Below, piece by piece: positions 44,280 to 51,179 of a stretch of 64,000 bases of DNA (position 1 is the stretch's first letter; each line of letters opens with the position of its first letter). The position numbers and the translations under genes are program-made. The stretch spans positions 1 to 64,000 of the forward strand of contig NZ_JAFMOX010000056.1 in assembly GCF_019049655.1 (NCBI RefSeq), in the 5' to 3' direction. The notes under the pieces were generated by a model, which was not told where the DNA came from, made no database searches, and saw nothing but the letters and a program-made list of their open reading frames with translations. This DNA comes from Rahnella rivi. GTDB lineage: Bacteria; Pseudomonadota; Gammaproteobacteria; Enterobacterales; Enterobacteriaceae.

Positions 44280-45005
44280 TCAGTGCTCCATGGTCAGTTC
44301 GATCATGTCGGCGCGCGTCAGGCTGACGGAGTATTCCGCCACCATGTCGCTGCCTTCACGAATGTTCAGGGTGCGCACACACAGCAGCGGTGCCTGCGGT
44401 ACGATTTCGAGTAATTTGCTCTCTTTCGCCAGCGCGCGGCGGGCATTGATCCGGGTGGTGCGGCGGCTGAGTTTTTGCTTAATTTCTTCGCGGATAAAAT
44501 CGTGCAGCGAGCCGCTGTGGAAGTTTTGCAGCGCAGGCCACCAGTCGAGATCCGGCAGGTAGTGGTCAATCACGCACACCGGCACACCGTTAACGCGGCG
44601 CAGTGTGCGCAAATGAATAATCGTGTCGCCTTCCTGGCGGGACAGCGCCGCCGCAACGTGATCGGTCGCCGGACGCAGCACCGCCAGCAGACGTTCGCTG
44701 GTCGGGTGACTGCCCTGATCCAGCAGGTTCTGGCTGAACCGCGCCTGCGAGTGCAGCGGATAATCGTAAGGCCGCATCAGCACCAGCGTGCCAATGCCCT
44801 GACGGCGTTGCAGCCAGCCGCGATCCACCAGCTCATCCACCGCACGGCGCAGCGTGTGGCGGTTCACCTGAAAACGTTCAGCAAGCTGTTGTTCCGGCGG
44901 CAGATAATCACCGCAGCGGTAACCGTTACGCAGTTCCTGTTCCAGTTCGGCAGCGATTTGCTGATACACCGTGGTGTGACTGGTCGGATGTCTAGATAAG
45001 TTCAT
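44280..45005 (-). CDS. phnF: GntR/HutC-family regulator PhnF
   Basis: Presumed regulator of the phosphonate operon. ATG at 45005 gives 241 aa, the E. coli PhnF length. Winged helix: YLPPEQQLAERFQVNRHTLR near residue 40-60; the C-terminal UTRA effector domain ends AEYSVSLTRADMIELTMEH. GAGG lies upstream, and a longer frame to 45083 is not family sequence. First gene of the operon. Confidence 0.94.
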   Translation of the reverse strand: MNLSRHPTSHTTVYQQIAAELEQELRNGYRCGDYLPPEQQLAERFQVNRHTLRRAVDELVDRGWLQRRQGIGTLVLMRPYDYPLHSQARFSQNLLDQGSHPTSERLLAVLRPATDHVAAALSRQEGDTIIHLRTLRRVNGVPVCVIDHYLPDLDWWPALQNFHSGSLHDFIREEIKQKLSRRTTRINARRALAKESKLLEIVPQAPLLCVRTLNIREGSDMVAEYSVSLTRADMIELTMEH

Positions 45006-45052
45006 CACAATGAATACCTCGCACGGGATAAACGGGCTATGGCAGGGGAAGT

Positions 45053-45070
45053 ATGAAAGCGGTCTGAAAG
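45053..45070 (-). promoter_or_regulatory. Candidate Pho box of the phn operon
   Basis: On the minus strand CTTTCAG-ACCG-CTTTCAT forms two direct seven-base repeats set 11 bp apart, each with one or two changes from the PhoB half-site CTGTCAT, 48 bp before phnF. Phosphate control of C-P lyase is well established in relatives. The site itself is inferred from spacing and sequence. Confidence 0.5.
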
Positions 45071-45156
45071 GGTCATGATGCAAACCTCAGTGTGGCGTTG
45101 GCATCATGTTGGCGGAGCTTAATGACAGTTGGGTGAAGGTCTGATTGCAGGGAAAT

Positions 45157-45201
45157 GAAGAGTTGGAAGACATCGCGCAGGAATGAAAGGCGGTGATTTA
45201 C
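45157..45201. repeat. 45-bp direct repeat, left copy
   Basis: Begins GAAGAGTTGGAAG and ends GGTGATTTAC. It matches 37 of 45 bases of a second copy at 45929-45973 in the same orientation, so the two bracket the HigB/HigA-type pair. Likely a dispersed intergenic element of this lineage. Confidence 0.8.
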
Positions 45202-45274
45202 CCCGGATGCGCAGGCAATTACATTTCATCCGCACCATCGGCGGGAGGCAGCGTAAGGTGATTTTTCCTTCGGT

Positions 45275-45292
45275 TATATAAAATTTTGTATA
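45275..45292. promoter_or_regulatory. Palindromic operator candidate before the toxin gene
   Basis: An 18-bp near-perfect palindrome centred on AAAATTTT (one mismatched pair) lies 20 bp before the toxin ATG, within an AT-rich promoter-like stretch. Autorepression by the antitoxin is normal for such pairs, so this is the best operator candidate. Confidence 0.5.
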
Positions 45293-45311
45293 TTTCATCC
45301 GGGAAGGTAAG

Positions 45312-45653
45312 ATGAAAAGGATTTTCTTTGTCGACAGCAGTTTGGCGGATTTACAGCGTTTTCCCTTACAGGCTCGTCGGGAAGCAGGACACCAGTTATA
45401 TCGGGTGCAACATGGCGAGATGCCTTTTGACTGGAAACCCATGCCAAATGTGGGGATGGGTGTCCGCGAAATACGGATTAAAGACGCGGAGGGTATTTAC
45501 CGGATTTTATATATCGCCAAATTTAAAGAAGCCATTTATGTGCTTCACTGCTTTCAGAAAAAATCTCAGGCCACGAATCATCATGATCTTGAGTTGGCTA
45601 AAAAACGCTATAAATCAGAAGTAAGCCGGAGGAAGAATGATTCAGAGTTTTGA
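45312..45653 (+). CDS. RelE/HigB-type (Gp49-like) toxin
   Basis: A 113-aa protein of the phage-derived Gp49/HigB family of ribosome-dependent mRNA interferases. Seen are VREIRIKDAEGIYRILYIAKF near residues 52-72 and YVLHCFQKKSQAT near 77-89, the core of the RelE fold. Toxin gene first, then antitoxin, is the higBA order. It overlaps the HTH gene by 17 bases. GGAAGG precedes the ATG. Activity is inferred. Confidence 0.8.
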   Translation: MKRIFFVDSSLADLQRFPLQARREAGHQLYRVQHGEMPFDWKPMPNVGMGVREIRIKDAEGIYRILYIAKFKEAIYVLHCFQKKSQATNHHDLELAKKRYKSEVSRRKNDSEF

Positions 45654-45924
45654 TAATGTCTGGGATGCCATCGAAGATACGCCGCAGCAAGCCGAGAATA
45701 TGAAAATACGCTCCAGATTAATGATGGTTCTCACTGCACACATCGAGAAAAACAAAATGACCCAGGCCCAGGCTGCGCAGTTTTTTGGGGTAACTCAGCC
45801 ACGGATATCGGATCTGATGCGCGGTAAAATCTCGGTATTCAGTATTGATATGCTGGTGAACATGCTGGCGAGTGCCGAGTTGCACATCACCCATATTGAA
45901 ATCGGTGGGCAAGCCGTGGCGTGA
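45637..45924 (+). CDS. HigA-type HTH antitoxin
   Basis: A 95-aa protein with an XRE-type helix-turn-helix at about 40-90 (MTQAQAAQFFGVTQPRISDL). It is the type usually paired with Gp49-like toxins, where it neutralises the toxin and represses the operon. It overlaps the toxin gene and has GGAGG-like sequence inside the toxin end, so translation is coupled. Confidence 0.82.
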   Translation: MIQSFDNVWDAIEDTPQQAENMKIRSRLMMVLTAHIEKNKMTQAQAAQFFGVTQPRISDLMRGKISVFSIDMLVNMLASAELHITHIEIGGQAVA

Positions 45925-45928
45925 AAAC

Positions 45929-45973
45929 GAAGAGTTGGAAGGCGCCTCGCAGGAATTAACAGTGGTGATTTAC
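45929..45973. repeat. 45-bp direct repeat, right copy
   Basis: Second copy of the repeat at 45157-45201 (eight mismatches, no gaps). It starts five bases after the antitoxin stop and ends about 74 bp before the ccdA-like gene. Confidence 0.8.
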
Positions 45974-46046
45974 GAGTTGAGGGTGAAGGAATACACTTTA
46001 TTTTAGTTGATTGTTTTTCATACTAAAAACTGTAAAAGGAACTGTT

Positions 46047-46208
46047 ATGTCAGTAGGAAATAAGAGGGATTTTAAAATGTCTGCGGAGCAACCCGTTCAG
46101 GAAACAGCAGTTGAGCAATGGCGACGTGAAAACCGGGCCGGGCTTGAGGCGCTCAAGAAATACGTGGAAAAGCATGGGACGCTGACTCATCCGCCACGGA
46201 AATTATAA
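46047..46208 (+). CDS. CcdA-like antitoxin lacking the DNA-binding half
   Basis: A 53-aa protein starting at the ATG at 46047, with AAGGA six bases upstream. Residues about 25-46 (WRRENRAGLEALKKYVEKHG) align with the C-terminal CcdB-binding half of CcdA (F plasmid: WKAENQEGMAEVARFIEMNG). The N-terminal ribbon-helix-helix that normally binds the operator is absent, and no RHH-like sequence is seen in the frames upstream. The last residues (THPPRKL) also differ from the acidic tail of other CcdA. The ccdB gene starts directly after its stop. Confidence 0.7.
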   Translation: MSVGNKRDFKMSAEQPVQETAVEQWRRENRAGLEALKKYVEKHGTLTHPPRKL

Positions 46209-46523
46209 ATGGAGCATTACGCTATTTATAAAAATATGGGTGAGCGTAAAGCCGCTTACCCCTATCTGCTTAATGTTCTCCATCCTGCGGCGAGTGGCTT
46301 TGGTAATACCGTCATGGTGCCGCTGGTTCCCCTGGCGAGGATGACTACCTCTCCCCCTAAAAAACTGTGCCCGTTACTTAAAGTTCAGCACAAACATTAT
46401 GTGCTGATGACACACATTCCAGGCGGGATCCCGCCTCAGGAAATTGGCGATCAGGTCAGACAGCTCGATGGCGAAATCTATGAAGTGAAAAATGCGTTTG
46501 ATTTTTTACTGAATGGAATTTGA
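46209..46523 (+). CDS. ccdB: CcdB-family DNA gyrase toxin
   Basis: A 104-aa protein with the CcdB pattern: MVPLVPLARM near residue 36, LCPLLKVQHKHYVLMTH near 53 and the C-terminal AFDFLLNGI. F-plasmid CcdB ends FWGI, with Trp99 as key residue for gyrase poisoning; here Asn takes that place. Chromosomal CcdB of O157 type, which has DGI, shares this feature and is still a toxin by report. No frameshift is seen. Whether it is active cannot be told from sequence. Confidence 0.8.
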   Translation: MEHYAIYKNMGERKAAYPYLLNVLHPAASGFGNTVMVPLVPLARMTTSPPKKLCPLLKVQHKHYVLMTHIPGGIPPQEIGDQVRQLDGEIYEVKNAFDFLLNGI

Positions 46524-46531
46524 ATCAGAGG

Positions 46532-46553
46532 AGAGGGGAATGATTTCCCCTCT
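46532..46553. terminator. Hairpin between convergent ccdB and nrdG
   Basis: AGAGGGGAA pairs perfectly with TTCCCCTCT around TGAT. Neither strand has a strong T run after it. Confidence 0.55.
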
Positions 46554-46562
46554 GAATGGAAT

Positions 46563-47027
46563 CTAACGTAAGTAATGGATCACCTGATTGCCGCTGCCGC
46601 GCCAGATAAGTGACGGGTCTTTCAGTTCCTGCACGAATTTCCCGTCGACCAGCACGTTGATTAATGCCGTCACTTCCTGCTGTTCAGCGCTCAGTTCACC
46701 CAGCGTATAACCGGTCCACATCCACACGTCTTTACCCGGACATTCTGCCTGCACGCGCAATAATAACTGGCGCACGGCGGAAAGATTCTGCGGATGCAGC
46801 GGGTCTCCGCCGGAGAGCGTCAGCCCCTGACGTGGAATGACGGTGTTTTGCAGGTCGGCGATGATGCGGTCTTCGTCTTCCTGCGTAAAGGGTTTGCCCG
46901 AGTCCAGCCGCCAGGTGCTTTTGTTATAGCACCCGCGGCATTCGTGGACGCAGCCGGAAACGAACAGCACGCAGCGCGTTCCCGGCCCGTTGACGACGTC
47001 TATCGGGTAATACTGATGGAATCTCAA
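46563..47027 (-). CDS. nrdG: Anaerobic ribonucleotide reductase activating enzyme
   Basis: Radical SAM enzyme that makes the glycyl radical on NrdD. The 154-aa protein has the cluster motif SGCVHECRGCYNKST (CxxxCxxC) near residue 25 and LSGGDPL near 76. It lies four bases downstream of nrdD, the usual nrdDG operon. Confidence 0.97.
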   Translation of the reverse strand: MRFHQYYPIDVVNGPGTRCVLFVSGCVHECRGCYNKSTWRLDSGKPFTQEDEDRIIADLQNTVIPRQGLTLSGGDPLHPQNLSAVRQLLLRVQAECPGKDVWMWTGYTLGELSAEQQEVTALINVLVDGKFVQELKDPSLIWRGSGNQVIHYLR

Positions 47028-47031
47028 CGCA

Positions 47032-49215
47032 TTAACCCAGCTGGCCGTTACCCAGATGTTTAATCCGGCGCTTCACTTCTTCCTGCTTACCGGCGTTAAA
47101 CGGACGGGCATCCGGGCTGCCGAGATAACCGCACACGCGGCGGGTGACTGACACGCGGGAAGGTTCGTGATTGCCGCATTTCGGGCAGGTGAAACCTTTG
47201 CTGGTACATTCGAATTCGCCGGTGTAGCCACAGTCGTAACACTCATCGATGGGCGTGTTGGTGCCGTAATACGGCACGCGGGTGTAACTGTAATCCCACA
47301 CGTCTTCCAGCGCTTTCAGGTTGTGCTGCAGGTTCGGGTATTCGCCATAGCAGATGAAACCACCGTTGCTCAGTGGCGGGTACGGCGCTTCGAAGTCGAG
47401 TTTTTCGTACGGATTCACTTTCTTCTCGACGTCCAGATGGAAGCTGTTGGTGTAATACCCTTTATCAGTGACCCCGGCCACCAGCCCGAACTCGGCTGCA
47501 TCCAGACGGCAGAAGCGGTCGCACAGGTTCTCGCTCGGCGTGCTGTACAGGCTGAAACCGTAGCCGGTTTCATCTTTCCAGCTCTCGGTGGCTGCTTTCA
47601 GTCGGGCAACAATCGCCTCGGCTTTTTCGCGCAACTGGCTGGCGTCGAAGACATGAGTCTCGTCACCGAACAGCGCGTTGATGGTTTCATGCACGCCGAT
47701 GTAACCCAGTGAAATCGATGCGCGGCCATTTTTGAAGATACCTGAGATATCGTCGTCGGCTTTCAGACGCACGCCGCACGCCCCTTCCATGTACAGGATC
47801 GGCGCCACGCGGGCTTTGATGCCTTCGAGGCGGGCGATGCGCGTCATCAGCGCTTTTTTCGCCAGCAGCAGACGCTCGTCGAGCAGCGCCCAGAACGCGG
47901 CTTCGTCGCGTTTCGCTTCCAGCGCGATGCGCGGCAGGTTCAGGCTTATCACGCCGATATTGTTGCGGCCTTCGTGGATCATCTCGCCATTTTCTTCATA
48001 AACGCCCAGGAAACTGCGGCAGCCCATCGGCGTTTTGAAGGATCCGGTGACTTTCACCACCTGATCGTAATTGAGGATATCCGGATACATGCGCTTGCTG
48101 GCGCATTCCAGCGCCAGTTGCTTGATGTCGTAATTGGCGTCACCGGCTTTATGGTTCAGGCCATCGCGGATGGCAAAGACCAGTTTCGGGAACACGGCGG
48201 TTTTGCGGTTTTTGCCAAGCCCCGCAATGCGGTTGCGCAGAATAGATTGCTGAATTAAACGTGATTCCCACGTGGTGCCGAGGCCAAAACCGAAGGTAAC
48301 GAAAGGCGTCTGGCCGTTGGCGGTGTGCAGTGTGTTGACTTCATATTCCAGCGACTGGAAGGCGTCATAACACTCTTTCTCGGTGCGGTTGTGGGCAAAG
48401 GCTTCGACATCGGCAATCTGCCACTCTTCGGCGGTCTGGCGATGTTTGTTGAAGCTGGCGGTGACGAACGGTGCCAGCACTTCATCAATACGGTTAATGG
48501 TGGTGCCGCCGTAAATGTGGCTGGCGACCTGCGCGATAATCTGCGCGGTGACGGCGGTGGCGGTGGAAATCGACTTAGGCGTATCAATTTCCGCATTGCC
48601 CATTTTGAAACCGTGATTCAGCATGCCTTTCAGGTCAATCAGCATGCAGTTAAACATCGGGAAGAACGGCGAGTAATCGAGGTCATGATAGTGGATTTCG
48701 CCGCGCTCATGCGCCAGCACCACTTCACGTGGCAAAATATGTTGTTTGGCGTAGTGCTTCGCCACAATACCGGCCAGCAGATCGCGCTGGGTCGGGATGA
48801 CTTTGCTGTCTTTGTTGGCGTTCTCGTTGAGCAGCGCCATATTGCTTTGCTCAACCAGACCGCGGATTTCCTGGTTCAGGCGTCCGCGCATTTCACGTTT
48901 CACGTCGCGGTCGTGGCGGTATTCAATATAAGCACGCGCCAGTTTTTTATACGGCCCCGCCATCAGCTGGTTTTCAACCGCATCCTGAATTTCGTGGATG
49001 TCGACGCGTGCCTGGTCTTGCAGATTTTCGGCAACAACGCGGGCGACCTGTTCGCAATAACCAATGCTGTCGATACCGGCAGCCGCTGCCGCGCGTTGCA
49101 CCGCTTGTTTGATCAGAACTTCATCGAAAGGGACCTGACAACCATCCCGCTTAATCACGATGGGTTGCATTTTCTTCGTATTAGCGGGAACGGATTCCAG
49201 TCTGTCTGCCTTCAC
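47032..49215 (-). CDS. nrdD: Anaerobic ribonucleoside-triphosphate reductase
   Basis: Glycyl-radical enzyme that reduces rNTPs without oxygen. The start is placed at GTG 49215 because AAGGAG lies seven bases before it, giving 727 aa; an internal ATG at 49170 would give 712 aa as in E. coli but has no good ribosome-binding site. The N-terminal ATP-cone (about 18-105), the zinc motif CYDCG/CPKCG near the end and the glycyl loop RRVCGYLGSP are present. The extra 15 residues are a local feature. Confidence 0.96.
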   Translation of the reverse strand: MKADRLESVPANTKKMQPIVIKRDGCQVPFDEVLIKQAVQRAAAAAGIDSIGYCEQVARVVAENLQDQARVDIHEIQDAVENQLMAGPYKKLARAYIEYRHDRDVKREMRGRLNQEIRGLVEQSNMALLNENANKDSKVIPTQRDLLAGIVAKHYAKQHILPREVVLAHERGEIHYHDLDYSPFFPMFNCMLIDLKGMLNHGFKMGNAEIDTPKSISTATAVTAQIIAQVASHIYGGTTINRIDEVLAPFVTASFNKHRQTAEEWQIADVEAFAHNRTEKECYDAFQSLEYEVNTLHTANGQTPFVTFGFGLGTTWESRLIQQSILRNRIAGLGKNRKTAVFPKLVFAIRDGLNHKAGDANYDIKQLALECASKRMYPDILNYDQVVKVTGSFKTPMGCRSFLGVYEENGEMIHEGRNNIGVISLNLPRIALEAKRDEAAFWALLDERLLLAKKALMTRIARLEGIKARVAPILYMEGACGVRLKADDDISGIFKNGRASISLGYIGVHETINALFGDETHVFDASQLREKAEAIVARLKAATESWKDETGYGFSLYSTPSENLCDRFCRLDAAEFGLVAGVTDKGYYTNSFHLDVEKKVNPYEKLDFEAPYPPLSNGGFICYGEYPNLQHNLKALEDVWDYSYTRVPYYGTNTPIDECYDCGYTGEFECTSKGFTCPKCGNHEPSRVSVTRRVCGYLGSPDARPFNAGKQEEVKRRIKHLGNGQLG

Positions 49216-49244
49216 AATGACACTCCTTTTTTGCGCATCCCGCG

Positions 49245-49275
49245 CCCCACAAGGCCTGAAGGCCTGTTGTGTGGG
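49245..49275. promoter_or_regulatory. Long imperfect hairpin in the nrdD leader
   Basis: CCCCACAAGGCC pairs with GGCC-TTGTGGGG-like arms around TGAA, with two small bulges (12 bp paired). It lies about 30 bp before the nrdD start codon, inside the expected 5' UTR. Role unknown. Confidence 0.5.
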
Positions 49276-49290
49276 TTTTACAGGTAAACG

Positions 49291-49332
49291 CTATATATTG
49301 GGTTGGGTGTGTACTATACACACTAGATGTAG
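49291..49332 (-). promoter_or_regulatory. Tandem NrdR-box candidates
   Basis: CTATATATTG (49291-49300) fits the core of the NrdR box (CWATATWTWG on either strand) fully. CTAGATGTAG (49323-49332) fits eight of ten core bases. Their starts are 32 bp apart, three helical turns, the spacing expected for paired NrdR sites. NrdR represses ribonucleotide reductase operons in enterobacteria. The assignment is by motif only. Confidence 0.65.
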
Positions 49333-49361
49333 GATTCGCGCGAGCGTTAATTCTCGTTTTA

Positions 49362-49375
49362 TTGACCTGAAACAA
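49362..49375 (-). promoter_or_regulatory. Candidate FNR site of nrdDG
   Basis: TTGAC-CTGA-AACAA matches the FNR consensus TTGAT-N4-ATCAA in eight of ten bases. Placed near -41 it would set transcription start near 49327, in the region of the NrdR-like boxes. FNR activation of nrdDG is established in E. coli. Confidence 0.5.
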
Positions 49376-49454
49376 AGAATTTTTTCAGCGGAAGAATTGA
49401 TGACCAAATGTAAATTCTGGCCTCATTTTTGCCTGTTGTTTTTTAAGGAGATGC

Positions 49455-49494
49455 ATAAAAAACAAACGGGTCAGCCACGAGTGTGACTGACCCG
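49455..49494 (-). terminator. Terminator after treC
   Basis: CGGGTCAG (49467-49474) pairs with CTGACCCG (49487-49494), and on the minus strand the stem is followed by TTTGTTTTTT. It ends the treBC transcript ahead of nrdD. Confidence 0.88.
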
Positions 49495-49513
49495 ACAGAA
49501 CAGAAAATTCAGA

Positions 49514-51157
49514 CTATATGGCGAGTTGCCAGAGGGATTCGTAAGGACGAAGGATGCCGGAAGTGGCGGAGGTGTCGTAATTACTCAGCAGCGTCTCGCC
49601 GGTGAATTCCGTGAGATCCAGCGCCTGATCTTGCGCGCTCAGGTTGGCCACCACGCGCAGGGTTTTACCGCCTGCGGTACGCATATAACACCAGAGTTGC
49701 GGATGCTCCGGCAGCAAGTCCTGATAATCGCCGTCCGTCAGCACCGGCAAGGTTTTGCGCAGGCCGATCAGTTGCTGATAGAGATAAAACACCGAGTTTT
49801 TATCTGCCAGCGCCTGTTCGGTATTAATTTCCTGCGCGTTGTGGCTGACGGAAATCCACGGCGTGCCGGTGGTGAATCCGGCCTGTTCTCCGGCGTTCCA
49901 CTGCATCGGCGTGCGGCTGTTATCCCGTGATTTCTTCGCCAGAATGCGCAGCAGTTCTTCGTTGCTGCGCCCGTCAGACTTCAGCTCGGCAAACATATTC
50001 AGGCTTTCCACATCGCGGTATTGCTCGAGATGTTTAAAGCCCGGATTGGTCATGCCGATTTCTTCGCCCTGATAAATGTAAGGCGTGCCCTGCAACCCGT
50101 GCAGCACCATCGCCAGCATTTTGGCGGACGTCGTGCGCAGTGCGCCTTCATCGCCAAAGCGCGACACGATGCGCGGCTGATCGTGATTACACCAGAACAG
50201 CGCATTCCAGGCGTGGCCGTGCATTCCCTGCTGCCATTCGCGGAAAATCTGTTTGAGCTGGATGAAATCCGGCGGCGCGTCGGTCCACTTCTCACCGTTC
50301 GGGTAATCGACTTTCAGGTGATGGAAATTAAAGGTCATCGACAGTTCGCTGCCGTCGTTGGCGGCGTAACGGCGGCAATGTTCGAGCTGAGTGGAAGACA
50401 TTTCGCCGACCGTCATCAGCCCGAGCGGTTTGAACACGTCGCGGCTGAATTCCTGCAGGAACTCATGAATGCGCGGTCCGTCGGTGTAAAAACGGCGGCC
50501 ATCGCCTGCGTCGTCAGCGGGGAAATCCTGCTGTTTCGAGACCAGATTAATCACGTCCAGCCGCAGTCCGTCGACGCCTTTATCCGCCCAGAAATGACAG
50601 ACTTTTTTCAGTGCCTCGCGCACCGGCGGGTATTCCCAGTTGAGATCGGCCTGTTCGGTCGCGAACAGGTGCAGATAATACTGGCTGCTGTCTTCATGCC
50701 ACTGCCAGGCGCCGCCACCGAATTTGGAGCGCCAGTTGTTCGGCGGCCCGCCTTCGGCAGCGCCGTCGCGCCAGACATAGAACGGGCGGAAGGTGCTGCC
50801 CGGATCCTGCGACTGGCGGAACCATTCGTGGTGGGTCGAGGTGTGGTTAAACACCATGTCCATCACGATGCGCATTCCGCGCTGATGTGCCTCTGCGGTC
50901 AGCCGCTCGAAATCTTCCAGTGTGCCGTAAGCCGGGTCAATCGCGCAGTAATCGGCCACGTCGTAGCCATTATCAATTTGCGGCGAGAGGTACATCGGCG
51001 TCAGCCACAGGGCATCAACGCCCAGCGTTTTCAGGTAATCCAGACGCCGGGTGATGCCATTGATATCACCGGTGCCGCTGCCCGTGGTGTCCTGAAAACT
51101 CTTTGGGTAAATCTGGTAAATCACGCCGTTTTTCCACCACGGCAATTCGCTATTCAT
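49514..51157 (-). CDS. treC: Trehalose-6-phosphate hydrolase
   Basis: GH13 enzyme that splits trehalose-6-phosphate to glucose and glucose-6-phosphate in the cytoplasm. ATG at 51157 gives 547 aa (MNSELPWWKNGVIYQIYPKS), with AAGGA before it; the upstream frame to 51202 is not family sequence. The GH13 regions are intact: DMVFNHTS, nucleophile region GLRLDVIN, acid GEMSS and HDQ. It follows treB by 22 bp. Confidence 0.96.
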   Translation of the reverse strand: MNSELPWWKNGVIYQIYPKSFQDTTGSGTGDINGITRRLDYLKTLGVDALWLTPMYLSPQIDNGYDVADYCAIDPAYGTLEDFERLTAEAHQRGMRIVMDMVFNHTSTHHEWFRQSQDPGSTFRPFYVWRDGAAEGGPPNNWRSKFGGGAWQWHEDSSQYYLHLFATEQADLNWEYPPVREALKKVCHFWADKGVDGLRLDVINLVSKQQDFPADDAGDGRRFYTDGPRIHEFLQEFSRDVFKPLGLMTVGEMSSTQLEHCRRYAANDGSELSMTFNFHHLKVDYPNGEKWTDAPPDFIQLKQIFREWQQGMHGHAWNALFWCNHDQPRIVSRFGDEGALRTTSAKMLAMVLHGLQGTPYIYQGEEIGMTNPGFKHLEQYRDVESLNMFAELKSDGRSNEELLRILAKKSRDNSRTPMQWNAGEQAGFTTGTPWISVSHNAQEINTEQALADKNSVFYLYQQLIGLRKTLPVLTDGDYQDLLPEHPQLWCYMRTAGGKTLRVVANLSAQDQALDLTEFTGETLLSNYDTSATSGILRPYESLWQLAI

Positions 51158-51179
51158 TCCATTTTCCTTCTTGAAAGTC

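Noticed and set aside
49160..49486. 108-aa frame on the plus strand over the nrdD leader
   Set aside because: Covers the nrdD start and its regulatory sites; no ribosome-binding site or recognisable sequence.
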